Part shown: positions 49,662 to 61,519 of the stretch, in pieces
Layout of the letters: each line of letters starts with the position of its first letter
Position numbering within the stretch: the first letter of the stretch is position 1
Assembly: GCA_963204835.1 (NCBI GenBank)
Contig: CAUJHJ010000019.1
Location: forward strand, 1-64,000
Direction: 5' to 3'
Source of the DNA: Pseudomonadota bacterium
GTDB taxonomy: Bacteria > Pseudomonadota > Gammaproteobacteria > Steroidobacterales > Steroidobacteraceae
Length of the DNA stretch: 64,000 nucleotides
Notes under the pieces: generated by a model
Databases searched by the model: none
The model's input: the letters and a program-made list of their open reading frames with translations, nothing else
Told to the model about the DNA's origin: nothing
Position numbers and translations under genes: made by a program

Positions 49662-50036
49662 CTAGCCCTTGCGGGCTGGCGGGAGCACCTTGACCTGCAC
49701 TGCCTCCACCCGGGCGTCGTGGCCACGGGCCTTCACGAGCAGATTCCCGGCCTCGAACCTGAGGCGCGCCGCCCAGGCCGCCGATGCGACATAAATCGTC
49801 AGGGTGCCGTTGCGCTCGACCGCCGAGGTGACGTGGGAGGCCTGTTCCACGGCGACCCAGCCCCGGACGAGCCTGAGCCAGTCCTCGGCCTGCGCGGCGC
49901 GCCGTGCGAGGGAGGACAGGGCCGGGGCGGGTCGGGCCAGCAGGTCGGCCAGCGGCCGCGGTTTACCATATCGGGGAGACCCTGATTTCCGACTCTGTGC
50001 GCTGGTCTTCTTGTGTCGATCCCGGCTCTTCGGCAT
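49662..50036 (-). CDS. dciA: DciA-like protein (DUF721)
   Basis: This 124-residue protein has a Lys/Arg-rich N-terminal tail and a C-terminal DUF721 domain (LARRAAQAEDWLRLVRGWVAVEQASHVTSAVERNGTLTIYVASAAWAARLRFEAGNLL). DUF721 proteins in bacteria without DnaC are DciA, which helps load the replicative helicase DnaB. The position between lpxC and the M23/secA genes is conserved in pseudomonads and relatives. It converges on lpxC with a 1-bp gap and diverges from the M23 gene. Confidence 0.85.
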   Translation of the reverse strand: MPKSRDRHKKTSAQSRKSGSPRYGKPRPLADLLARPAPALSSLARRAAQAEDWLRLVRGWVAVEQASHVTSAVERNGTLTIYVASAAWAARLRFEAGNLLVKARGHDARVEAVQVKVLPPARKG

Positions 50037-50067
50037 ATTGCCCCCGCCACTGGACCGAGCATAACGG

Positions 50068-50988
50068 ATGAACCTGATCTTCTTCTCTCGGCGCGAAGGA
50101 CGCGCGCGGCACGTGAACCTCGCGCACCCGGTGACCCTGGGTGCCGTCGGCGCCCTGGCGCTCGGCGTGCTCGGTATCGCCTTCGTCCTCGGGCTCGAGC
50201 TCGGGCAGCGCTCGGGCAAGGCGTTCTCGCGTGGCGATGCGACCCATTGGGCGCAGGTCGTGCAGACCCAGCAGGCCGAGATCGCGGACATGAAGCGGGC
50301 GCTGCAGGAGCGCATCGATGCCCTGTCCATGCGCATGGGCCAGGTCAACGGGCGCATGATCCGCCTCGATGCGCTCGGCAAGCGCCTCGCCGAGATGGCG
50401 AACCTCGATTCGCGCGAGTTCAACTTCGACGCCGCGCCGGCCACCGGCGGCCCGGAAGAAGGCGAGGGCGGCGCCGCCGCGCAGATACCCGACCTCACCG
50501 ACATGATCGACAGCCTCGAGGAGCGGGTCGACCTGCGCGATGCGCAGCTCACGGCGCTCGAGAACGTGCTGATCGCGCGCCAGTTGCGCGAGCAGATCCA
50601 TCCCGAGGGGCGCCCGGTGCGCCAGGGCTTCATCTCGTCCTACTTCGGTTCGCGCCAGGACCCGTTCACGGGTCACGGCGCGTTCCACAAGGGCCTCGAT
50701 TTCGCCTCGCAGGCGGGCGCCGATGTCGTCGCCGTGGCGGCCGGGATCGTGACCTGGTCGGGTGAGCGCTCCGGCTACGGCAATCTCGTCGAGATCAACC
50801 ACGGCAATGGCTATGTCACGCGCTACGGGCACAACAGCCGCGTGCTCGTGTCCGTGGGCGATACCGTTCAGCGTGGCGATGCGATCGCCAGTGTCGGTTC
50901 GACCGGCCGTTCGACGGGCCCGCACGTGCACTTCGAAGTCCTTCGCCAGGGCCGCCAGGTCGATCCGCTGACCTTCATCGGGCGCTGA
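50068..50988 (+). CDS. M23 (LytM) family metallopeptidase
   Basis: This 306-residue envelope protein has a short cytoplasmic N-terminus, one membrane helix (VTLGAVGALALGVLGIAFVLGLELG), a coiled-coil stretch (about residues 65-175) and a C-terminal LytM domain. Zinc motifs are complete: HKGLD (HxxxD) and GPHVHFEV (HxH), so it should be an active peptidoglycan endopeptidase. It lies between dciA and secA as in pseudomonads. Confidence 0.92.
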   Translation: MNLIFFSRREGRARHVNLAHPVTLGAVGALALGVLGIAFVLGLELGQRSGKAFSRGDATHWAQVVQTQQAEIADMKRALQERIDALSMRMGQVNGRMIRLDALGKRLAEMANLDSREFNFDAAPATGGPEEGEGGAAAQIPDLTDMIDSLEERVDLRDAQLTALENVLIARQLREQIHPEGRPVRQGFISSYFGSRQDPFTGHGAFHKGLDFASQAGADVVAVAAGIVTWSGERSGYGNLVEINHGNGYVTRYGHNSRVLVSVGDTVQRGDAIASVGSTGRSTGPHVHFEVLRQGRQVDPLTFIGR

Positions 50989-51045
50989 CGGTCGCCACGA
51001 GCTGCCCGTCCGGGCGGGCGTGGGCAGGGGAATTCATTTCCCCGC

Positions 51046-51074
51046 GCGCTGTCCATCCACGAATCCGTATAATA
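51046..51074 (+). promoter_or_regulatory. predicted secA promoter
   Basis: A perfect TATAAT at 51069-51074 lies 67 bp before the secA GTG. The -35 region is poor (GCGCTG at 17-nt spacing). No SecM-like arrest gene precedes secA. Confidence 0.4.
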
Positions 51075-51141
51075 TGCGGCCTTTACCCGGCCGGGGCATG
51101 CATAAGTCCCTGATTGGGTTAAATTTTTTCAAGGACACCCC

Positions 51142-53936
<2,795 letters not shown>

Positions 53937-53940
<4 letters not shown>

Positions 53941-55775
53941 CGCCGCGCATCCGGGTGGTGGCGGCGGCGCTGTTCGACGCCGGCGGCCGGGTGCTGCTCG
54001 CCGACCGACCGGGTGGCAAGCACATGGCGGGCCGCTGGGAATTTCCTGGCGGCAAGATTGCGGCGACTGAGAGCGAGCGTGCGGCGCTTGAGCGCGAGCT
54101 CGCCGAAGAGCTCGGCATCACCGTCCGGGCGGCGCGCCCATTCATGGCGGTGTCGCATGACTACGCGGATCGCCATGTCGATCTGTCGCTCTGGCTGGTC
54201 GAATCATGGTGCGGCCAGCCGCATCCGCTCGATGGTCAACGCCTCGCCTGGGTGGCTCCATGCGAGTTGCCGGAGTGGGATATCCTCGAAGCCGATGAAC
54301 CCTTCGTTCGCGCCCTGCGCGCATTTCCCGGAACCCCGATGACACAGCCCCAGACGATCGATGTTTGCAATCCGCGCACTGGCGAGGTGGATTTCCATTT
54401 CACGGCGACGGCACCTGCCGACGTGGCGCGCACCGCCGCCGCCCTGCGCGCGCAGCAACCCGCGTGGCGCGACGCGGGCCTGGCCCATCGCATCGCGGTA
54501 CTGCAGCGCTTCAAGGCCGAGCTCCTCGCCCGCAAGGACGAGATCGCCGATGCCATCACCCACGATACCGGCCGTCACCTGCTCTCGGTCGGGGAATCGC
54601 TGGGCGTGCCGGGCACGATCGATCGGTGGTGCCGCCTGGCGCCGGGCCTCGGCGCGCAGCCGGGGGGACGGTCCGAGAGCATGCCGACCGTCGAATACGG
54701 CTACCAGCTCGTGCCGCACGCGCTGGTCGGGGCCATCAGCCCCTGGAACTTCCCGTTCCTGCTGTCCTTCATCGACGCGATCCCGGCGCTGCTCGCCGGC
54801 TGCGCGGCGCTGCTGAAGCCGAGCGAAGTGACGCCGCGCTGGATCGCGCCGGCGCAGCGCGCGATCGATGCCGTGCCCGAACTCGCGGCGGTGCTCGCGC
54901 TGACGCCGGGCGGCCGCGAAACGGGAGAGGCGCTGGTCGCGGCGGTGGACGCCGTGTGCTTCACCGGCAGCGTGAAGACGGGCCGCCTCGTCGGCGCGAA
55001 TGCCGCGGCGCATTTCATCCCGGCTTTCCTCGAACTCGGCGGCAAGGATCCGGTGATCATCACGGCGAACGCCGACATCGAGCGTGCCACCGACGCCGTG
55101 CTGCGTGCCTCGATCACGGCGAGCGGCCAGGCTTGCCAGTCCCTCGAGCGGGTGTACGTCGACCGCCGCATCCACGCGGCGTTCGTCGAGCGACTCACCG
55201 CCAAGGCGCGCGCAGTCGAGATCAACTGGCCCGATGTCCATCGCGGCGCCGTGGGCCCCTTCATTTGGGCCGCGCAGGCGCGGGTGGTGGAGCAGCAGAT
55301 TGCGGACGCCGTGGCGAAGGGCGCCAAGGTCCTTGCTGGCGGCACGATCGAACGGCATGGCGGACTGTGGCTGCGGCCGACCGTGCTGACCGATGTCACG
55401 CACGACATGCAGGTCATCACCGACGAAACCTTCGGGCCGCTGATGCCGGTGATGGCCTTCGACACGATCGGGGAAGCCATCCAGCTCGCGAACGACGGCA
55501 TCTATGGCCTGTCGGCGGCGGTCATCGCCGGCACGACGGAGGAGGCCGAGGCGATCGGCCGCCAACTCGACGTCGGTGCCGTGAGCTTGAACGATTGCTC
55601 GCTCACCACGATGGTGTACGAGGCCGAGAAGAATTCCTTCAAGCTCTCGGGGCTCGGCGGCTCGCGCATGGGACCGGCGGGGTACCTGCGATTCTTCCGC
55701 ACCAAGGCGATCCTGCGCCAGACGGCCGCACCGGCTACGGTGGCGGTGTTGCGGGAGGAGAACGCGGCGCGCTGA
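53937..55775 (+). CDS. MutT-type Nudix hydrolase fused to aldehyde dehydrogenase
   Basis: One uninterrupted 612-residue frame encodes two enzymes. Residues 1-134 are a MutT-like Nudix domain with a complete box (GKIAATE...RELAEELGI, 39-61), expected to hydrolyse 8-oxo-dGTP. Residues about 135-612 are a full-length NAD(P)-aldehyde dehydrogenase: SPWNFPF, Glu366 in ELGGKDPV and Cys400 in GQACQS, with the canonical 34-residue spacing. The ALDH type is uncertain (succinate-semialdehyde or coniferyl-aldehyde-like). The GTG start overlaps secA, the normal mutT position. An in-frame ATG at 54339 could allow separate ALDH translation, but no good ribosome site precedes it. Confidence 0.88.
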
Positions 55776-55797
55776 GGGCGGAGGGCTGTGCTGCTTT

Positions 55798-56193
55798 TCA
55801 GGCCAGCAACTCCACGCGTGCGTGGTGGCCGTGCGCGTTTGCGATCCGGCGGTCGCAGGTCAGCAGCGGCGCATCCATGGCTTCTGCCAGCGCGACATAG
55901 GCGGCGTCGTAGGCGGAGAACTGGTGTCGCAGGCCCCAGATTCGCCCTGCGATCGGACGATGTCCGACCGGGTGGATTGGCAAGTCGTGGAACAGGTCGA
56001 TGGCTTCTGCAGCGCGTTCCAGCGACAGTTCATCGGCCCGCAGCAGGCGTCGCAGGACGTGCAGGACCTCGACCTCCAGCAGCGCCGGCGCAAAGGCTCG
56101 ACCGTTGCGGCCGTACATCCGCGCGACGATCGACGCGGCTTGCGGCTTCGCCAGGAGCAGATTGATCACCGCCGAGGCATCGACGACGATCAC
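55798..56193 (-). CDS. vapC: VapC-type PIN-domain toxin
   Basis: This 131-residue PIN-domain protein is a probable Mg2+-dependent RNase toxin. The acidic residues are all present: Asp5 in VVDASAVINLLL, Glu in LLEVEVLHVL (40/42), Asp96 in SAYDAAYVALAE and Asp114 in LTCDRR. It overlaps the upstream antitoxin gene by 4 bp (ATGA-type), the standard antitoxin-first order. The RNA target cannot be read from the sequence. It converges on the MutT-ALDH gene across 22 bp. Confidence 0.9.
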   Translation of the reverse strand: MIVVDASAVINLLLAKPQAASIVARMYGRNGRAFAPALLEVEVLHVLRRLLRADELSLERAAEAIDLFHDLPIHPVGHRPIAGRIWGLRHQFSAYDAAYVALAEAMDAPLLTCDRRIANAHGHHARVELLA

Positions 56194-56420
56194 CGCCGCT
56201 CGCGTTCCTGCCGCAGCACGGCTGCAATGGAAGTCCGGGTCTTCACGGGGGAAAGCCGCGCGAGCCGGGCCTGGATTTCCTCAAGCGTGGGCTGTTCGCT
56301 CAACTTCGCGACTTCGCGCAGCAGGTAGTCCGACAGCGACAGGCCTGCGAGCGACGCCTGGGCCTTCAGTCGCCGGTGAATGTCTTCGGGGACATGCCGA
56401 ATCTGGATCATGCGGGGCAT
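56190..56420 (-). CDS. vapB: FitA-like ribbon-helix-helix antitoxin
   Basis: This 76-residue protein has an N-terminal ribbon-helix-helix DNA-binding fold (MIQIRHVPEDIHRRLKAQASLAGLSLSDYLLREVAKL) typical of FitA/VapB antitoxins, and a C-terminal tail expected to wrap the VapC active site. The start at 56420 places the ATG about 7 nt from the -10 box, implying a leaderless mRNA. A second start at 56411 (MIQIRH) is possible. An inverted repeat in its promoter is the likely operator. Confidence 0.88.
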   Translation of the reverse strand: MPRMIQIRHVPEDIHRRLKAQASLAGLSLSDYLLREVAKLSEQPTLEEIQARLARLSPVKTRTSIAAVLRQERERR

Positions 56421-56426
56421 GGTTTC

Positions 56427-56455
56427 AAACTATTTGCATGTGCTCCACATGTCAA
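56427..56455 (-). promoter_or_regulatory. vapBC promoter with palindromic operator
   Basis: On the minus strand TTGACA (56455-56450), a 17-nt spacer and TAGTTT (56432-56427) form a promoter. The perfect inverted repeat CATGTG-GAG-CACATG (56451-56437) overlaps the end of the -35 box and most of the spacer, a good place for repression by the VapBC complex. Confidence 0.65.
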
Positions 56456-56516
56456 TCCGGCGCCTTTGGGTGGAAATGCGCGATACAATGCCGCCATCCC
56501 ACCCGACAGGTTTGCC

Positions 56517-56906
56517 ATGGCCAACGATCCGAATCTGCCCGATATCCAGCTCGATGCGAACGGGCTCTACCGCGAAGAAGTGTTCACCGACCGCAAGGCC
56601 GGCACGTTGCGCCGCCTGGTGCCGGTCACGGTGGACGGCGCCGACGATCCGTCCCGCGATGTGCTTTATTCGGGGCAGACCCAGTTGCTGACCCCGGGCG
56701 GCGTGCTGCCCCTGATGTTCGAGATCGATGCCAAGTCAATGCCCGAGGCACTCGCGAAGTTCTCCGATTCGGTCAAGGTCGCGCTCGAGCAGGCGATCGA
56801 TGAAGCACGCGAGTATCGCCGCGAGGCCGCCTCGCGCATCGTCGTGCCGGAGGCTGGCGGCGGCCTGGGTCCCATGGGGCCGGGCGGCAAGATCAAGATG
56901 CCGTAG
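56517..56906 (+). CDS. conserved-looking small protein of unknown function
   Basis: I do not recognise a named family. The 129-residue product from ATG 56517 starts MANDPNLPDIQLDANGLYREEVFTDRKAG and is acidic in the middle. A predicted helix (about residues 75-110: ALAKFSDSVKVALEQAIDEAREYRREA) follows, then a Gly/Pro-rich end (GGGLGPMGPGGKIKMP). No signal peptide, membrane segment or cysteine is present, so it is probably cytoplasmic. A TACAAT at 56484-56489 may be a -10 box. Codon use looks like its neighbours. Its stop is followed at once by a dispersed repeat. Confidence 0.75.
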   Translation: MANDPNLPDIQLDANGLYREEVFTDRKAGTLRRLVPVTVDGADDPSRDVLYSGQTQLLTPGGVLPLMFEIDAKSMPEALAKFSDSVKVALEQAIDEAREYRREAASRIVVPEAGGGLGPMGPGGKIKMP

Positions 56907-56908
56907 GG

Positions 56909-57048
56909 CTTGGGCTGCGAGTCGCGGGCCTGAGGCGCGGTGATTCATCCGCCTCCTCGCTATCCGGGCGCCGCCGCGACGAGGGGACCGCCGCAGGCGG
57001 CGCTCGACCCGTGAGGAACCGGAGCTCCCGCTCACACTCCGGCGCGCC
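56909..57048 (+). repeat. 3'-flanking repeat, copy 3 (full)
   Basis: This is the inverted-orientation counterpart of 22932-23083, starting 3 nt after the stop of the 56517 gene. Read on the plus strand it includes GAGGCGCGGTGATTCATC followed by CGCCTC, a 6-bp stem around a TGATTCATC loop, then CTCCTCGCTATCCGGGCGC, and later CTCGACCCGTGAGGAACCGG. It fills the gap between two convergent genes. No coding potential is supported. Confidence 0.7.
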
Positions 57049-57060
57049 ACCAGCCAGGCC

Positions 57061-59316
57061 TCACAGGTGCTCGTCGAAGAACCGCTTCACCGTCATGTAC
57101 GCGTGCGGGCCCATGTCCGCATGCCTCAGGAGGGCGTGCTTGCCGCCGGGATAAGGCATCACGTCGAAGGGCTTGCGCAGGTCCTGCAGGCGCCGCATGA
57201 GCAGCGTGCTATTGGTGAAGAGCACATTGTCATCCGCCATGCCATGCATGATCAGCAGCGGCCCGCGGAGCCCTGCGGCATGCGTCATGACGCTGGACGC
57301 CTCATAGCCCGCCGGGTTCTCCGCCGGCGTGCCCATGTAGCGCTCGGTGTAGTGCGTGTCGTAGAGGCGGAAATCGGTGACCGGTGCACCGGCCACGCCC
57401 ACGGCGAAATGGTCCGGTGCCTGCATCATGGACATCAGGGCCATGTACCCGCCATAGCTCCAGCCCCATATGCCGATGCGCTGCGGGTCGACGAAGGGCA
57501 GGCTGCGCAGGTATTCGGCCCCGGTCACCTGGTCTTCGACTTCGACCGTGCCGAGCCGATGGAACGCTGCGGTATCGAACTGCACGCCGCGAAAGGCCGT
57601 GCCGCGGTTGTCGAGCGTGAACACGACATAGCCCGACTGCGCGAGATACTGCCGGAAGAGATTGCCCCAGGCATTGCGCACGCGCCCGAGCACGCTCGGG
57701 CCGCCATAGACGTCGACGATCACCGGGTAGCGGCGCCCCGGTTGCATGTCCTTGGCGGGCGTGAGCTGGTAGTAGAGGACCTGTCCATCGCGCGCCTTCA
57801 GCGTGCCGAAACGCGAGGGCTGGTGCGAGGCGAGGTAAGGCGCGTAGGGGTGCGACGCATCGAGGGTGTTGGCCACGAGTGTCGCGCGCGGCGTGCCGTC
57901 GGGATTGCGCAGCGTGACCGACGGCGGGTGCTCGCTGTCGGAGTGCGTGTCGAGGTAGTAGCGCGCATCGGGCGACATGCGCACCGTGTGCCAGCCGGTC
58001 TCGCGCGAGACACGGCGCGGCGCCTCCTGCCTGCGGAAGGACGTCACGTAGAGGTGCCGTTCGGTCGGCGAGGCCAAGTTCGCCATGAACCAGACGAGCC
58101 CGCGCCGCCGGTCCACGGCACGTATCGCGCGCAGCCCATCGCCGCGATCCTCGCCCGTGACCATCCATTCCCCGCTCGTCACCTGGCGGCGCAGTTGGCC
58201 GTCCGCATCGTAAAGGTACAGGTGCTGGTAGCCCGAACGGCTCGACCCCCAGAGGAATTCCCCGTCGTCCGAGACGAACGTGAGCTCGTCGCAGATGTCG
58301 ACCCAGGTGTCCGAGTGCTCCTCGAGGAGCGCGCGCGTGGCGCCGGTCGCGGCGTTGGCCTTCAGCAGGGTGAGGGTCTTCTGGTCGCGGCTCTGGCGCT
58401 GCACGGCAAGGGACGAGCCATCGGGCAGCCACTGGACCCGCGCGAGGTAGGTGTCGGGATCGGTGCCGAGGTCCACGCGCACGGCGGCGCCCTCGCCGAC
58501 AGGGGCGACGAACAATTGCACGTCGGCGTTGCGTGCGCCGGTGGCGGGATAGCGTTGCTTCACCGCCTTGGCGCCCTCGGCCGTGATCTCGAAGCGCTCG
58601 ACTTCCGCGACCGGCGAGTCGTCGACGCGCGTGAACGCGATGCGCCGTTCGTCGGGCGACCACCAGTAGCCGGTGTTGCGGTTCATTTCCTCCTGCGCGA
58701 TGAACTCCGCGGTGCCGTAGGAGACGAGTCCGCCACCCGCGGGCGAAACCGCGATCTCGCGCCCGCCGGCAACCTCGACCGCGTACACGCGCGCATCGCG
58801 CACGAAACTCACGTAGCGGCCCCGTGGCGAAAAACGGGCATCGGTCTCGTAGGCGGGCGTCCGCGTGAGGCGGCGTACTGCGCCCGCCCGCGGGGCGTCG
58901 AGATCGTAAAGATACAAATCACCGCCGAGCGGCACGAGGATGTGCCGGCCGTCGGCCGACAGGTCGTATTCGAGGATGCCGCCCAGCGCGGAGGTGCGCT
59001 GCCGCTCGCGTCGCGCCGCCTCCTCGGGTGAAGGCGCCTCGTCCGCGGTCGCGAGCAGCGCCGAATCGACGAGCCGGGCATGGCGGCCCGCCTTGATGTC
59101 GTATGACCAGAGGTCGAAGTGGTCCTTCGCGTTCTCCTTGGCGCGCAGGTAAGTGATCCGCCGGCCGTCGGGTGAAAAGGCCGCGCCGCGCAGCGTGGGG
59201 CCGGAGAGTTCCGGCGCCGAAAACAGCCGCTCGATCGTGAGGTCGGCTGCAAGGGACGGAGTGGCGGCCAGCCACAGCAGGCATGCGACGAAGCGAGGCG
59301 TGCGGGGTGCGGTCAT
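57061..59316 (-). CDS. dipeptidyl peptidase IV-like S9B peptidase
   Basis: This 751-residue serine peptidase probably removes N-terminal dipeptides with Pro or Ala at position two. It has a signal peptide (FVACLLWLAATPSLAA), an eight-blade beta-propeller region of the DPP IV type (including FIAQEEMNRNTGYWWSPDERRIAFTRVDDS) and a C-terminal alpha/beta hydrolase. Catalytic motifs are GWSYGGY, Asp in HGMADDNVLF and His in PGGKHALL. The start at 59316 is favoured by the signal peptide; 59346 is an alternative. It is divergent from a second S9 peptidase. Confidence 0.92.
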   Translation of the reverse strand: MTAPRTPRFVACLLWLAATPSLAADLTIERLFSAPELSGPTLRGAAFSPDGRRITYLRAKENAKDHFDLWSYDIKAGRHARLVDSALLATADEAPSPEEAARRERQRTSALGGILEYDLSADGRHILVPLGGDLYLYDLDAPRAGAVRRLTRTPAYETDARFSPRGRYVSFVRDARVYAVEVAGGREIAVSPAGGGLVSYGTAEFIAQEEMNRNTGYWWSPDERRIAFTRVDDSPVAEVERFEITAEGAKAVKQRYPATGARNADVQLFVAPVGEGAAVRVDLGTDPDTYLARVQWLPDGSSLAVQRQSRDQKTLTLLKANAATGATRALLEEHSDTWVDICDELTFVSDDGEFLWGSSRSGYQHLYLYDADGQLRRQVTSGEWMVTGEDRGDGLRAIRAVDRRRGLVWFMANLASPTERHLYVTSFRRQEAPRRVSRETGWHTVRMSPDARYYLDTHSDSEHPPSVTLRNPDGTPRATLVANTLDASHPYAPYLASHQPSRFGTLKARDGQVLYYQLTPAKDMQPGRRYPVIVDVYGGPSVLGRVRNAWGNLFRQYLAQSGYVVFTLDNRGTAFRGVQFDTAAFHRLGTVEVEDQVTGAEYLRSLPFVDPQRIGIWGWSYGGYMALMSMMQAPDHFAVGVAGAPVTDFRLYDTHYTERYMGTPAENPAGYEASSVMTHAAGLRGPLLIMHGMADDNVLFTNSTLLMRRLQDLRKPFDVMPYPGGKHALLRHADMGPHAYMTVKRFFDEHL

Positions 59317-59373
59317 CGGATCGGTCCGTTTGTTAGACTGCCGCATCGGCAAGCCTCGAGTGTAGGGAAGAAC

Positions 59374-61515
59374 ATGACTCGCAGCCAAACGGCGCGCCTG
59401 CGCCGCGCAACGATCGCCCTCGCCATCGGAACGGCGGTCACCGCCGCCGGGGCATTTGCCGCAGCAAAGCTGCGCTATCCGGCCGCTCCCCGTTCCGCGG
59501 TGGTCGACGACTACTTCGGCACCAGGGTCGCCGACCCCTACCGCGGCTTTGAGGCGCTCGGATCGCCGGCCACGAAAAAGTGGGTGAGCGCCGAGAATGC
59601 GCTCGCGCAACCCTGGCTCGAGGCGATTCCGCAGCGCGCGTGGGTCAAGGAGCGGCTGACCAAGCTCTGGAACTACGAACGCTTTGGCGTGCCGAAGAAG
59701 GCCGGCGGGCGCTACTTCTACACGCGCAATGACGGCACGCAGAACCAGAGCGTGCTGTACGTCGCCGATTCGGCGGATTCCGCCGGGCGCGTGCTCTTCG
59801 ATCCGAATGCTGCGAGCAAGGATGCCACCGTCGCGCTGGCGCGCTTCGAGCCGAGCCACGACGGCAAGCTGCTCGCCTATTCCCTGTCGGACGGCGGCAC
59901 CGACTGGGAGATCTGGCGCTTCCGCCGGGTCGACGACGGCACCGACCTGCCGGATGAGCTGCGGCGCGTGAAGTTATGGCAGATGAGCTGGGACGCTGAT
60001 GGCTCCGGTGTCTACTACAGCCGCTATCCGGCGCGTGCCGACGGCCACGGCGACGACGCGGGACGCCCCGCCATCTACTTCCATCGCCTCGGCGAGCCAC
60101 AGGAGCGCGACGCGCTCGTCTACGCCGTCACCGACCACCCCACCCGCGCGCCTTCGGCCGACGTGACCGACGACGGCAAGCTGCTCGTCATCTCGATCTA
60201 CGAGGACACCCGTCGCGATGGCGTCGTGCTGAAGGACATCTCGCGTCCCGATGGCCAGGTCACGAAGCTGTTCACCGCGTTCGACGCGAATTACGTCTAC
60301 CTGGGCAGCGATGCGGCCGCGCTTTACTTCACGACCACGGCGGGCGCGCCGAACTGGCGCGTGCTCGCGGTCGATCGCGCCGCGCCGGGCGCGGCCAGCG
60401 CGCGCACCATCGTGCCGCAGGCGGCGGTGGCGATCGACAGTGCCGACATCGCGGGCGACCGCGTGCTCGTGAGCTACATCGAGAATGCGCGCAATGTGGT
60501 GAAGCTGTTTGCGCGCGATGGCAAACCCCTGGGCGAGGTGCCGCTGCCCGGCAGCGGTTCGGCGGGGAATTTCGAGGCAAAGGGCGACGACAACGAAGTC
60601 TTCTTTGCGTTCTCCGACTATCTCGCGCCCACCCGCATCCTGCGCCTCGATGCGGCGACCAGCGAAGTCAGCGCGTTCCGCACGCCGAAGATCGACGCGG
60701 ACACATCCCGCTTCGTCACCGACCAGGTGTTCTACACGAGCAAGGACGGAACGAGGGTGCCGATGTCCATCACCCATCGTCGCGACATGCCGCGCGACGG
60801 CAACCAGCCGGTGCTGCTCTATGGGTACGGCGGCTTCAACATTTCACTCACGCCCGTCTTCAGGCCCACGGTGCTCGCCTGGCTCGAAATGGGCGGCGTC
60901 TATGCGGAGGCCAACCTGCGTGGGGGCGGCGAGTTCGGCGAGGCCTGGCACGACGCAGGCACCGTACTGCAAAAGCAGAATGTCTTCGACGACTTCATCG
61001 CGGCCGCCGAGTACCTGATCCGCGAGAAGTACACCCAGCCCGCGCGCCTCGCCATCAACGGGCGCAGCAACGGTGGCCTGCTGGTCGGCGCCGTGATGGT
61101 TCAGCGGCCCGAGTTGTTCGGCGCCGCGCTGCCGGGTGTCGGCGTGCTCGACATGTTGCGCTACCAGCTGGCGAGCGCGAACGCGCGCCAGTGGTCCGGC
61201 GACTACGGCCTGAGCGAGAAGGCCGACGAGTTCAAGGCGCTGTACGCGTATTCACCCGTGCAGAACGTGAAGAAGGGCGTGTGCTACCCGCCCACGCTCG
61301 TCACGACCGCCGACCGGGACGACCGCGTGGTGCCCTGGCACAGCTACAAGTTCGCGGCGGCCCTGCAGGCGGCGCAGGGCTGCGCCAATCCGGTGCTGAT
61401 CCGCATCGAGACCCGTGCCGGGCATGGCGCCGGCAAGCCGGTGTGGATGCAGATCGAGGATTTCGCGGACCAGTGGGCGTTCGCGGCGAAGGCCCTCGGG
61501 ATGCCGGCCCCGTGA
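59374..61515 (+). CDS. prolyl oligopeptidase (S9A)
   Basis: This 713-residue peptidase cleaves short peptides after proline. An N-terminal signal sequence (ATIALAIGTAVTAAGAFAA) predicts periplasmic export. The seven-blade propeller domain and hydrolase domain are complete, with Ser in NGRSNGGLL, Asp in TADRDDRVVP and His in RAGHGAGK. GGAAG lies 5 nt before ATG 59374. It is head-to-head with the DPP IV gene across 57 bp, so the two may share control and act on proline-rich peptides. Confidence 0.94.
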   Translation: MTRSQTARLRRATIALAIGTAVTAAGAFAAAKLRYPAAPRSAVVDDYFGTRVADPYRGFEALGSPATKKWVSAENALAQPWLEAIPQRAWVKERLTKLWNYERFGVPKKAGGRYFYTRNDGTQNQSVLYVADSADSAGRVLFDPNAASKDATVALARFEPSHDGKLLAYSLSDGGTDWEIWRFRRVDDGTDLPDELRRVKLWQMSWDADGSGVYYSRYPARADGHGDDAGRPAIYFHRLGEPQERDALVYAVTDHPTRAPSADVTDDGKLLVISIYEDTRRDGVVLKDISRPDGQVTKLFTAFDANYVYLGSDAAALYFTTTAGAPNWRVLAVDRAAPGAASARTIVPQAAVAIDSADIAGDRVLVSYIENARNVVKLFARDGKPLGEVPLPGSGSAGNFEAKGDDNEVFFAFSDYLAPTRILRLDAATSEVSAFRTPKIDADTSRFVTDQVFYTSKDGTRVPMSITHRRDMPRDGNQPVLLYGYGGFNISLTPVFRPTVLAWLEMGGVYAEANLRGGGEFGEAWHDAGTVLQKQNVFDDFIAAAEYLIREKYTQPARLAINGRSNGGLLVGAVMVQRPELFGAALPGVGVLDMLRYQLASANARQWSGDYGLSEKADEFKALYAYSPVQNVKKGVCYPPTLVTTADRDDRVVPWHSYKFAAALQAAQGCANPVLIRIETRAGHGAGKPVWMQIEDFADQWAFAAKALGMPAP

Positions 61516-61519
61516 AGCG

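Noticed and set aside
50989-51141. SecM-like arrest peptide upstream of secA
   Set aside because: No frame there encodes an export signal plus arrest motif. The region holds only a promoter-like TATAAT and the leader.
55798-56420. Horizontal origin of the vapBC pair by composition
   Set aside because: Base composition of the two genes looks like their neighbours by eye. Only the promoter is AT-richer, which is normal.
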